64,000 nucleotides of DNA, taken from the NCBI GenBank assembly GCA_023014335.1, contig JAECYW010000026.1:1-64000 (forward strand), written 5' to 3'. The position numbers were made by a program, and so were the translations under genes. The notes beneath the pieces are model-generated. The model was given only the letters and a program-made list of their open reading frames with translations. It was not told the DNA's origin and made no database searches. Origin of the DNA: Galerina marginata. Lineage: Eukaryota > Basidiomycota > Agaricomycetes > Agaricales > Galerinaceae. Shown piece by piece: positions 10,560 to 20,699 of the stretch (position 1 is its first letter; every line of letters begins with the position of its first letter).

Positions 10560-12180
10560 AGAAATAATGGGACCTCGATAGACCGGAGGCGGAAATGGTA
10601 AAACCATAGCTAAATAAGATTTTAACAAAATGTTGACTTCGAATTTCTCAGAAAAAATCAAACTGCTAAGGCCTACCAATTTGCGCTAAGTGCTGCTCCT
10701 AAGCGCACATTGTCACTAAGTATTCTGCGACCAACTCTGTGGCTTCAAACTAAGCAGTTATAGCTATTCAATCAAGGTTAATGAATATATCAAGAAAACC
10801 GAGCAAGTAACAAGCTTACAATAAGAGCAAATCATCACGATCGCCGGTGCTTTCTCAAGGTCGCGTGGTGTCCAAAAGTAGCATGTACACAGATGCCATC
10901 GATCACATCTCAAACTACACGACCATGCCACGGCGATCACAGTGCAGAGCCCTACAAGAGATAAATTGTCAGAGCTGAACATTCAGATGGGAGTCAGCAT
11001 ACTGTGAGTTTCCGCTCTAGACTCTGGCAAAGATAATGACTGCAGCTTGTAGCCTGAGGATGACTGTTTTACATGGCATCTGGGAGGAAAATGGCGGCAA
11101 GGTGGGTGTCGATGATGGGAGTCAGAGAGAGAGAAAGATGGTTTGAATCCGTGTGAATGAAAGATCGATGCAAATGTGACGCTACCGATTTCCGAGTGCG
11201 GGCGCCAATTGAGCGTTCCTTGAGCGTTTCCGATCAGCGGAAAACAAAGTGGATATTGCTTCGAGAAGTATCTTCCCTGCATATTACTTGCAACTTCTTT
11301 GCTAATATTTTCAGTAGATAATTTTACATTCCTCTAATTTAAAATCCTGTCTCTGACTCTCAGTGAGCAAATAATATTCTGCCTTTCTCTCTAAATTTGC
11401 AAGGCTTCAGATGGAGACTGTCCTCAAGTTTTTAGATGCCAATTCATGCTGGAATATTATTCAGGTATCCAGATTCGGAGCCGAACTTGTTCTTCAGATT
11501 GTGTTCGGAGACGAAGAAGGTCACTAATATCAATTCTCACCTAGCTAGAAACCTATGAATGACGTCAAATCTCTGGGCAGGAATTGCACAACATCGGACA
11601 AGGCCCTGAAATAATCTGGTATGTACCAATTCATTCCCTTCAAATGAGAGTTACAGACTTGATTCCAGTACCAACCCACTCAGAAAATATTATTTGATAG
11701 CCATTGGCTAGCAGATAATTTCTTCTGAGAGGATTGGTACTGGAACTTGGAGTGAGAGTGATCTGAGACCCAAGAGTAGATTGATTGACACGAAACCTCA
11801 GGGTTCACTTAGGTTAAGAATTGACAGCTAATAAGCTAAGATGTTACCAAGTTATTCGGAAATGAGATTCTCATTGCGTGAAGCGAACAGCTCCTAATTG
11901 ACGAATCCAAAGAGCTTCAGATCAGCACGTAAGTACCAGTTAGCACCAAGTTAGCACCTCATTGTGGCTTGGGATCCTTGGCAAGAAAATGGTATAAAGG
12001 TAGGTTCTTACCTGGTAAGCACCCACACGCCGTCGTAATGCTTGCATTATGGCTGTATCATGCCAGAGGCCTCTCGTCGTTGTCGTTGTCGACTACCAAG
12101 TTACATCGCCATCTTATCTTGAATGTTTGGTGCGTGATGCGCCAAACATCCCCCTGAATTTCCTTTTTGATAACCGTCCG
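10560..12180. other. Gene-poor stretch
   Basis: No family match. Open frames are below about 100 codons and have no supporting splice structure or composition. The best of them (10983-11282, minus) resembles no family I know. Confidence 0.4.
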
Positions 12181-12189
12181 TTACCACCA

Positions 12190-13420
12190 TGATCTCCCCT
12201 CCGAGTCTTCGTCTTCGTGAGTTCAATTAGTTTCTCATCTCTGACTCTCTCATACTCATATTCATCCATGTAGGTCTTGTTAGAATGTTCTCAGAGATCC
12301 AACCTGATATTTAAAGTTCCGGAAAATGCTGTGAGTGTACTCCGTCGATCTAAATCTTTCATTTCGGGGTCTAATCATCTATTTGAAGCTTGCTGAAGCA
12401 GCCAGAAATTCCAACTTGATATTTCGATTTCCGGGAAATGGTGCGGAGTGTGTTTGATCCTCACGGTAAGCCGTTCAAACAATTCCGTTTAGGTGTTAGT
12501 TTAACAATTTTTTTATCTGCAGTACTATCCGACTCGAGTTTTCATTTCCATCAATCACCTTCTTGTTGTAGTACCCTTGTTAAGGCGCTATAGGTTCTGA
12601 ATTAATATTTGGATGTCCGGGAAACTGTGTTGAAGGGTTTGGTCTGGGTGGTAAGCCTCCCGTTCTCGATTGCTGGATATTTGGCTGATTTATCTGGCCT
12701 TCAGAATCCGACCCGATATTCTTTCGTCTTGTCGCTTTTGTGAGTCTCTTTTGTCCATGCTCTTCTCCGTCGTAATTTTGACAGTTTATTTATCCTCCTT
12801 TCTCAAGTTGTTTTTTTGCTTTAGCTGGCCATCATGCATCACCGGTCACCTCCGACATCCAATTTAACAAGAAGAAGTTTGACGACCATGCTCAAATTCT
12901 GTCATCAGCAATCGACATCGCGTTCGGATTTGCCGTGAAGCCGTGAATTTAGCCAATCTAACTATCGACGGCAGCAGGTCAATCTGGTATGAGTTTCCTA
13001 CGATTTTTGAGCTATATTATCGGCTTACATTGCACACGAAACAGCTTTTTAAACTGTGGAGTATGATACTGGGATTTGCATTACGGACCAACGTTGTCGG
13101 GCTTGCGGAACTTGAGGTTGGCTGGGTGGTGAACAAGGTGTCTTTGTGGGTGGATGTGCGGGTATTCGGGGAAAAAAAGCAGTTTATTCGTGGCTACTGG
13201 CAACGTACATGGTAAGCATTATCTACCTTCCTGCCTATCTCTACCATCTCCCTCTTCCTCCTCCCCCTTGCTTCCAACTCCTTGCTCCCATTCCCATCTG
13301 CTCGTTCTCCCAACCTTCCTCCTTCCTTTGTTGATGGGTGTACCTGCACCCATCAGCCCGTTCTTCTGCCCTTCGGGGTGGGAGAACCCTTGCTGGTATG
13401 AGTAAAAAGAGGACACGGAA
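12190..13420 (+). other. Candidate intron-rich locus with repeated exon-like units
   Basis: An ATG at 12190 starts a short frame that runs into a GTGAGT donor and a TGTAG acceptor (about 12216-12272). Downstream, three related segments near 12300, 12412 and 12600 encode N/E-L-I-F-x-x-P-G/E-N in the same relative position. The second and third end in a GTAAGCC donor-like site about 55 bp later, spaced about 187 bp. This looks like exon duplication inside an intron-rich gene, but no complete reading frame could be joined. A pyrimidine-rich stretch lies at 13222-13330. Function unknown. Confidence 0.3.
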
Positions 13421-13566
13421 AGTTGAAAAGTTGCTGTTTTTTCGACAGTCTAACCCTTTTGTAGTTAGTCTACTTTGAAAAATAACCTACTTTTTATATG
13501 TTTGTGCCTAGAAACATATCAGTACCTGAATAAAAGACAAGGAAAGGAGAAGAGACTTACCAGAGG

Positions 13567-15589
13567 CTAACGAAGACTCAAAATCCCCTCCTTGGTCGAA
13601 TTCTTCCTCCCACCACCAACCTCATCCCCAAGCCCAACAACTGTCTTCTTCTTCTTGCCCACCTCGCTCTGCACCTCCCAAATCCGCCAGAACTTGAGGT
13701 TCTCGTCTCCAGCACACGTAGCAACAACGTCCCCCGCCGGGCTCACCGCGCTGAACAGCACCCGGCAGTCGTGCGCGTCCCGGATCTCCGCCAGCCGCTC
13801 CATGCTGGGGTACGCGTGCACCATGATCGAGTTCGTCGGGTACCCGTGTGTCGTGAAGATCTCTTTGCGGTGCGGCGCCCATTGCACCGAGGTTATTTGT
13901 GACGGTGTGCGCACGCTGTGAAGCCTTGCACCCGTGGTGCTGTTCCAGATGTTGATCGTGGCATCGTTTGTCCCGCCTCCTGAGGCGAGCAGGGAGGGCT
14001 GCCAGGGACACCATGCGATTGCCTGCAATATATATATTTGTTAGAAAAGCTCACGGTTGTAAAAGAAAAGTTTACCTTGACGGCGGCAGTGTGATTCCTC
14101 TTCGTCCACTTCGCACTACCTCGTGCACCTTCACCGACGTCCCCGAGCCTGCCGTCCCAGATGTTGACAACATTGTCATTGCCACCACTTGCCAGGAGCT
14201 CCCCATCGGCCCTCCACTTCAGACCGCAGATCTCTCCAGTGTGCCCGAGCAACTCCATGACCTTGTGCCGCGGAACGCGAACGTCGTGGTGCCAAATACT
14301 ACCATCACTGCACCCCGAGCTCAGGATGTGCTGATGCCACGAAAGAGTCGCGATCTGTCCCTGGTGCCCGCTCATCGTGCGCAGTTTCCGTGCAGTCTCG
14401 ACATCCCACAGCTCGACGTCGCCGTTTCCCTGCCCGACTCCCAGAAACGCGCCATCGTTTGAGAAATCGACGCTGGAGATGTACGAGCCTTCTGGGGACT
14501 CGCCCAATCGCACGACGTTGCCAGTGTCGGCTTTCCAGATATACGTGCACCCCTCGAGCCCGACTGCCAATTCGTTCTGGCAGGACCAGCTGATGAGGTT
14601 CAGGTAAAAGTCGTCAACCATGCCAGGGGCATCGAGGACGCGTTCGGGCTGGGTGGCTATCTTTCGCGACTTGTTGGTTGTGGCTCCGGTGGATGTGGCG
14701 ATTGCGCCTGGACGTTGAGCATACAAAGGTCGGGCAAATTCACGTTGTTGGGCCAAAGTAGTGTCCGACGAGGAAGCTGAAGGAGGCTGCTCGTGATACC
14801 CAAGAATGCGACGTGTTAATGGGAGACCGGTCGCCGCCGCCAGACGTGCGGTGTGCCCAGGCGACCCGGACTGATGGTTGAGAGAAAGCTGCTCTAACGT
14901 GGCAGAGACGGCTGCGATGTCGGTAGTTTCGCGGTTTGTGATAAATCGATCACGTTTATCGCTTCCCTGTCGGTTCTGGTGGAGTTTATGAGAATGGCAC
15001 CAAATGAATTGGTTGAAAAATAAATATAAGGAATGAGCTGTACACCTCGACCGTAAGCCGCATCCCACACACAATTCGCAGGTGTGTGGGAGGGAACTAG
15101 CCACATATCGGTGTGAGGCCCAGCCTCATGGGAGGACAAATCGTATCCGAAAAAGAAAAAGAAAGAAAGTATACTCACCACAGCAGGCGTGGATTTGGAC
15201 CGTTTAATTTCATGCTTTGGAGGAGGTACGTAGTCTCTCGTGACAACATCTAACCTGCTTTCTACACCTCCTTTGCGAATTACGCCACCGCTGGCTTGGC
15301 GGTGAAATGACTCGGAATTCGGGATGCCACTGGATCCGATCCTTTTCACTGGCGAAGCAGGCCGCGAAGATGGACGCGACTTTGATTGGGGTGCGATAAA
15401 TGGATTCGTTGTGTCGAAAGGCCCAGTCGCTGACTTGGACTTTGTCGGCGCTCCTGGGCGAGAATTACGCTTGGTAGGAGAAGAAGCCAGGGAAACATTG
15501 GACATTCCGGTCAGAATTGAAGGCGTCAAAGGAGTCTTTGCCTCTGAACGAGCACGGTGCCGTAAGGGAGTTTTGGGTTGGTTATACAT
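13567..15589 (-). CDS. CDC20: CDC20-like activator of the anaphase-promoting complex
   Basis: WD40-repeat activator that recruits substrates to the APC/C ubiquitin ligase to start anaphase and mitotic exit. Exons are 15589-15179, 14975-14076 and 14022-13567 (411, 900 and 456 nt), giving 588 residues. A basic, Ser/Pro-rich N-terminus is followed by a C-box-like DRFITNR just after the first intron. Next comes RRILGYHEQPP, which matches the Mad2-binding/KILR-type segment of Cdc20, and then seven WD-type blades from about residue 260 (for example VNIWDGR and LKFWRIWE). The chain ends in LSLR, close to the Ile-Arg tail that docks on APC/C. The start is the ATG of MYNQPKTPLR, because a stop codon lies in frame just upstream. 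Most family C-boxes have Pro where this has Thr. Intron 1 is 203 bp against 58 bp in the broken copy at 3187-5062. Cdh1 is less likely, given the Cdc20-type segment before the propeller. Confidence 0.88.
14976..15178 (-). other. Enlarged first intron of CDC20 with perfect hairpin
   Basis: Splice sites GTGAGT (15178-15173) and CAG (14978-14976) are conserved with the 58-bp intron of the other copy, so about 145 bp is extra here. It contains CCCACACAC at 15064-15072 and GTGTGTGGG at 15082-15090, a perfect 9-bp inverted pair. A second pair, GAGGC-CCA-GCCTC, lies near 15113-15125. No terminal repeats or target duplication were found. Confidence 0.6.
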
Positions 15590-15951
15590 CTTGTCCGGCG
15601 CTTAAATTGTGGAAGGAACGCAAGTCAAAATGAGTCAAGCCAGGTCAAAGAAGAGACGAAAAGAGTCCAACCTCAAGGCCAAAAATAGCCAGCGCGTTTT
15701 CAACCAGAGTCACGTGCTCACAAACGCGCCAAATGTCATCACGTGCCACGTCGCGTCTTCCTCGCCATGATGGACTCGAAAGTCTCGAAGTTATTGGCCG
15801 ATATAGACTCTCGAAGGTGCAGACGTGAAACAAGTGGCATCATGCATAAATTACTAAAAGACTAATGAGGACCGTCTAAATGGGAGTCATACACGTCCAG
15901 TACTGGATGAGAAACGTTCAGTAAGGGAGTAATAGAGCCTGAGTATATAGT

Positions 15952-17340
15952 TCAGCCACGACAGAGTTCTTCTGAATAAATGGTAGTAGAAAACTCCAGC
16001 AGGCTGTCTTCGTCAGGTTGCCGATTTCTCGGGTGTCTAGCACCCAGTTTTCGCATACTCAAAATCATCCTGCATCCCTGTGTCGCATTATCATTTGATT
16101 AGCATCAGGCAAGCCAGCGCAGTGGGTTTTGAGCAATGAGAACTGACCGAAATGGATACAAGAGATACATACCACCTGTTGTGAGGATACAAAAGAGTGA
16201 ACATAAATCAGCCTTTACGATATACTTTATTCCTATCGTCAGACTCACGCATAAGCAGCATCCCACACCAGAACGCCGTCGCTCAGTCTGCGGACAACTT
16301 CGAAGCCAATGACGCTCGCAATGATAACTGAGAATGAAAGACTTAATCAGGGAAATACAGTAGCAAAAAATCGAGGGACATACCAGCAAGTAAAACGAAT
16401 ATGGAGACTCCGTCGCGAAGCATGAGAGACACCACAGGCGTCCGAGTCCACCCTCTCTTACGAGAGAGATAAATCCTCAAGCCTGTCATGAACAACGTGA
16501 CCCCCTGGATTAATCCACACCCGACTCTAGAATATACGGTGGTCGTTAATGAGAAAAGGAGATAAGAAAGGCGAGAAGATGAGCACTAAGACTAACGCGA
16601 AGAGGGCCAGATGGAGCGGGGAGCAAGGAGCTGGAGTGCAGATGGTTCCGCCAATTCCAGGTTTAAGATTGGCCAAGGAGAGCACTGCTCCTGTAACCTC
16701 GAGAATCGTCCCAAATAACAGGACCAGTAGAAGGAGGATCCCACTGCGTCGGCTATTGTTATACAGAGCATGGACTGTTCATGTTGGAAAATTAGAATTT
16801 TTCAAGTACGTATGAAAAATTGGCGGTTGGCGCACCTCGGACCATTAATATCGCTTCCACGCAGATCGTCGTGAGCTGCGCTGTAATAGCCTTCAAAATA
16901 AAAGCCGTCATGCATAGCCTGGCACTTGGGGAGTTGTGGACCATTTCCGCGAACACAAGGTTGATGCTGAGCAGTGACGGGGCCATGAGCTTTAGGTAAC
17001 ACGCAGATAGGGCTGTTGAGGCTCACAGCTGCCCGCAGAGCGGGAAATATCGGCACCAGGCATAGAGGCAAGTTATGAGTCGGATACGACTTCTGAAAAC
17101 GGGGTGTAAAAAGTCAGTCCAACTTTGAAGGTCTGGAAAGTGTCAAGGCGTAAGCTCACTTCCAGAGATACTCTATTTCTTCTACAAACTGATTGAAGAA
17201 CTCCAGAAACTGGAAGACAAGAGCACCAACTTTCGTTTGGTTGGTACAAGAAAGAAAGGCACAAATTTTCAACCCAACTTACGTGTCGCAGCTTTGGCGA
17301 TCCACACCAACGAGAGCCCAGCTGCATGTGACGATTCCAT
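15952..17340 (-). CDS. Seven-helix membrane protein, DUF6533 family
   Basis: The exon chain is 17340-17283, 17229-17160, 17092-17027, 16966-16836, 16774-16597, 16526-16384, 16327-16249, 16175-16148 and 16077-15952. These total 879 nt, or 292 residues, with every junction in frame. The family is a large Agaricomycete group of receptor-like membrane proteins of unknown ligand. Landmarks are the N-terminal DUF6533 segment (FNQFVEEIEYLWK), LMVRVHALYNNSRR after helix 3, a Cys-bearing loop (GGTICTPAPC), SLMLRDGVSIFVLL in helix 6, and the closing ISGCRMILSMRK before a hydrophilic tail. Seven hydrophobic spans can be counted. The upstream region carries a transposon insertion 264 bp before the ATG (17604-18357). 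That same upstream region is partly duplicated at 2657-2915. The function is inferred only from topology. Confidence 0.85.
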
Positions 17341-17595
17341 CTTGAAATCGAAGAACGTTGCCTTTTCGAAGGTATCCCTGGAACGCGAAGGTGTTCAAGA
17401 GAGTCTCCAGTGGCGGAGCGGTTGCAGGGATTGTTTGTCGAATTCATGAAGGGCTTTTCCGAGCCCCAAGGCCCGAGTCGGGGTTCGGGAGACAAATGTA
17501 AAATCGCGGAGTGAGAGTCCAGTCCAGGCATGAGTCGAAAGTGCATTCAGGTTAGAGGAGCCTTGAGAAAGTTGATAAGAGGACTGAATGAGTGG

Positions 17596-17603
17596 CTGAG
17601 AGG
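17596..17603. repeat. Left target-site duplication CTGAGAGG
   Basis: Identical to 18358-18365 on the other side of the hAT-like element. Confidence 0.9.
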
Positions 17604-18357
17604 TAGTGTTGTCGCCGGAGCGAGGTGACCTCGAGGTAAACTCCGCCTCGCCTCGAAAATAGGCCACCTCGGATGACCTCGTCGAAAACGAGCTAGCTCG
17701 AGGTACCTCGACGAGGTGACAACGAGGTGCATCAAATTGAACACGTGATCTAATCGCGCGTCCGCTTTTGGCTGCGGCTCGATACTTTACCAACTTTCTT
17801 GAGGCTCTCTCTTTATTTGAGCCCGTATTTTAAGTGTAATGTATTTGGGATAATGCAATTAAGAGCGCCTCTGATTCTGATAATTTTTGGGCCTCTATTC
17901 CCAATCTATTTCGTCAAATGTACAGAGTCGCACGAATTCAGACTTGATCCTTAGGAAGTTTCTCTCCGTACCGGGTTTTGGACTCTCGGATCAGACTCAA
18001 ATTAGCTCCAGAGACATAAAGGATTTTGATTGCTTTGATATCTCGACGATAAAAGTTTTTTTTCAACTAGATATGTTCAACCATACAGAAATCTAAGGTC
18101 TGAGGCCTGAGGGCCTGCTTATCATATCTTATCAATACTGTGCCTGTCGCGGTTTGATCAGATCAGCTCATTTCGACCCACGTCCTGGCTTGGATTTTCT
18201 GATCATCTCATTGGCTAAAGACTTGATGGCGGAAATCACCGGCCCTACACGCACCTCGCGAGGTGGCTCGAGGTGACAACTCGAATCAACTCGAAATTTC
18301 GAGCTGATTCGAGCTGTCCACTCCGCCTCGCCTCGCCTCGCCTCGACGGCAACACTA
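17604..18357. mobile_element. Non-autonomous hAT-like transposon (MITE), 754 bp
   Basis: The ends are TAGTGTTGTCGCCG on the left and, inverted, TAGTGTTGCCGTCG on the right. The insertion is flanked by identical 8-bp direct repeats CTGAGAGG at 17596-17603 and 18358-18365. An 8-bp target duplication with YA-G-G-TG-type ends is the hAT-superfamily signature. No transposase frame is present inside. Both subterminal regions (about 17612-17720 and 18250-18350) are packed with CCTCG/CGAGG motifs, and the centre is AT-rich. It lies just upstream of the seven-helix protein gene. Confidence 0.9.
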
Positions 18358-18365
18358 CTGAGAGG
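18358..18365. repeat. Right target-site duplication CTGAGAGG
   Basis: Identical to 17596-17603 on the other side of the hAT-like element. Confidence 0.9.
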
Positions 18366-18605
18366 TGTGTGTGAAAAATGGGAGTCCCTCGACATGATAA
18401 AATCCCAGACGAGGGTCCTGCCAGTCCTGGAAAGGAATGGCATTTTTGATAGGTAATTTACCTCTTGGTGCCTTCACATCGTTCTGGAGTTCACCCCAGA
18501 GAGTGCTCGTATAGCCTCCCGGAATCACCCACCTTGAACACGGTGGACACGACAAAACAAAAGTACAGTCGCGTATGGGTGCAGATCTCCTTGTGATGCG
18601 ATCTG

Positions 18606-19341
18606 ATGCAATCAATGATGCGCTCAACCGACGGTGCGCCACACGGCCTGTACCCTTGCCGAGTGATAGCCGCGGCGCATACCGCCCGTAATGCCAGCCG
18701 GCGGTCGATCAACGTACCTGACATTCAGGCTCTCACCGCGACTCGCGCCTTGAGATCAATGTCAGGCCAGCTGCCTTCACTAAAAGAGTTCAACGCTGCC
18801 AGTTTTTCCTTTCCTATCTCGCCTTCCGCTCCTACTTGGTTGCTGGAATTCTTGATCTCTTTCGAAAGTCTCTTGGAGGTGAAAGAGATCCAAACCCGAC
18901 AGAAGTTCGAGGCGGTTCATCCTGACGACGCTCCGACATGTATCCTGATTGTGAGCTCACTAAATCACCACTACTGACTTGTTTTGCTAGCTGAGAGGAG
19001 CTATCTGGAAGTCTCGCGAAGTACTAGCCAGTGGCTCGTCCGCAATTAGTCAGGAAGAGCTATTACTGTATATTACACAGCTCGAATTTTACTGCGTTCT
19101 GCTGGACACTGGCTCAATAATTTTTGTCCTTTCGTCTCAGACTTCACCTCCGCTTAACTCGGGACAAGTTCTTACGTGGCATTGGCAAAAAATATTTCCT
19201 TTGACAGTTCAAACGTCGGTCAAGGCATTTATTTGTAGCTACTTAAATTTCCATCCAGTCAGGTGTCCATGTACTGAGTTCTTGAGTCATTGCCACGACT
19301 GCATCGCACCAACCAAACTATATAACCCACGTTTCGAGTGA
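18606..19341 (+). CDS. Hypothetical protein, two exons
   Basis: Exon 1 (18606-18950) and exon 2 (18991-19341) join through a GTGAGC...CTAG intron of only 40 bp, giving about 231 residues ending at TGA 19339-19341. The chain has an alpha-helical look around residues 55-105 and a LRGAIWKSREVLASGS segment right after the junction. I do not recognise the family. The start codon is uncertain because several in-frame ATGs exist (for example at 18618). The short intron lowers confidence. An opposing minus-strand frame at 18355-18642 overlaps the beginning. Confidence 0.35.
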
Positions 19342-19687
19342 CGAGCGTGGCTTTTAAGATTTATCGCCAACGTTGACGCGATGACGTAGCGGTCAGTTCC
19401 ATCGCTCTCGGGGCTATGATTTATCCATGGAGCTTGGTCTGAAACCAAGACAGATTTTGCTATTCTGCTTTAGTGGCCTCGTATTATTCGTGTGTAAGGT
19501 AGGGAATACATTCTCTGGATACGGTGTATGTCCATTCGCCAGATTACTGCGTCGAAATTAAAGTCTATCACTGATCCGCGCAAACCGTACCTATGGAAGC
19601 TGAACCGTGTATTATGAACCGTCAGAAACGTCGAAGCCCGCATCCACACTTGTTTTATTTGCTGGGTAGCGGTATCAAGTCTTTTTT
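19342..19687. other. Intergenic
   Basis: No coding or RNA feature was recognised between the hypothetical gene and the small Cys-rich protein gene. Confidence 0.4.
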
Positions 19688-19983
19688 TTAGCAACATGGG
19701 CAAGGAATAATGAAGCAACAACCGCCATCCTAGCCAAACGAGAAATTAGTCAGGAAGAATGAATTCGACAGACAGAAATGCGTACAGGGCAGGGTATGCA
19801 TCCTCCTCGGAGTCTTGCCGCGGGTTGATTCCCCTCCCCTTGGGGTTGCTGCGGAGTCTGGACAGACATCTTTTGGCCCGGCGCAGGCTGCTTGGCAATG
19901 GCCTCTTTCCTCTTCATTGAGGGATGAGTTTGAGGGGGATAGGAGGGCATTTGTTCGCCAAAGTAATTATTCGAGGACGACAT
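19688..19983 (-). CDS. Small protein with cysteine-rich tail
   Basis: Exons 19983-19786 (198 nt) and 19729-19688 (42 nt) join through GTACGC...CTAG to give 79 residues. The first 60 are hydrophilic and rich in Gln, Pro and Lys. The C-terminus is GGCIPCPDGGCCFIIPCPCC, with seven cysteines in 20 residues, and the intron sits inside this motif. Reading through the intron would replace the Cys cluster, so the spliced form is preferred. The layout (disordered head, Cys-rich tail) resembles CYSTM-like and small membrane-associated Cys-rich proteins. No signal peptide is seen. Function unknown; palmitoylation or metal binding of the tail is conceivable but unproven. Confidence 0.65.
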
Positions 19984-20191
19984 TGTGGTGGTGTGAGACG
20001 AAGATAGCTGAGCACAAATATTCAGGGAGAGGAGGTGCTTTATGAACGAGGCAATGCAAGATGACGTCAGAACACCCCTAACCCCAAGTTAGGATTGACC
20101 TGATGGCGTTATCTTATCTGGACTGTATATCTAGCCGACTCGGAGCTCATACCTCTTACTTACCATCCACCACCACTACCGTCACCACACC

Positions 20192-20698
20192 ATGCCCGTC
20201 GGAGAATATTCTTTACGCCTCCAAAGTGGTGGGTATTTCTCTAAAAAATCAAGTAAATTCAGCCGTTGAGCAAGCAAACAAATTACAGGCATCACAGGCG
20301 GCTTCGCCCCACCGACTCCAAATGCGATCCATACCATCACGATGCCCCTGAACAGCGAATCACTCACCATCGCGTCGGCCATTCGTCCTTCGGGCACCCC
20401 CAGCCTGCAGGATATAGCACCCAAGTTCATCAGCGTGAAAAAGGACGACACCTCCGCGCTTGTTGACGAGCTGCACGGGATCCTGAAGGAACTGCCGACC
20501 GAAGTTCCGCCCGGGAGTGAGGATATCTACGGACTTGATACCAGCATCGCATGGGGGAGCGACGACTTGATGTGGTGCAATGGCGGGCCGCAGGGGTGTG
20601 GAGGGGGAACTAGCTCCGTGCAGGCTACAGCTGAGCAGAAAGCCAAGTTTAAGAGAGCCGTGGACATCGTGAATGAGCTCGTGGCGAAGGATAGTTAG
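20192..20698 (+). CDS. Conserved-looking small protein, function unknown
   Basis: Exon 1 (20192-20228) and exon 2 (20289-20698) join through GTGGGT...TTACAG to give 148 residues. Splicing adds MPVGEYSLRLQSG and a GGFAPPTPNAIHTITM stretch to the longer downstream frame. The C-terminal half contains EDIYGLDTSIAWGSDDLMWC, then NGGPQGCGGG, then a basic helix (AEQKAKFKRAVDIVNELVAK). It has neither a membrane segment nor a signal peptide. I do not know a named family. The compact, well-formed motifs suggest a conserved fungal protein. Confidence 0.6.
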
Positions 20699-20699
20699 A

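Noticed and set aside
16981..17030. Apparent in-frame stop after FPLCGQL in the seven-helix gene
   Set aside because: It is removed by a 60-bp GTGAGC...CTCAG intron (17026-16967) that joins GQL to INLVFAEM in frame.
17073..17546. 157-codon minus frame starting MHFRLMPGLD
   Set aside because: It reads through the upstream region and introns of the seven-helix gene. The spliced nine-exon chain explains the region better.
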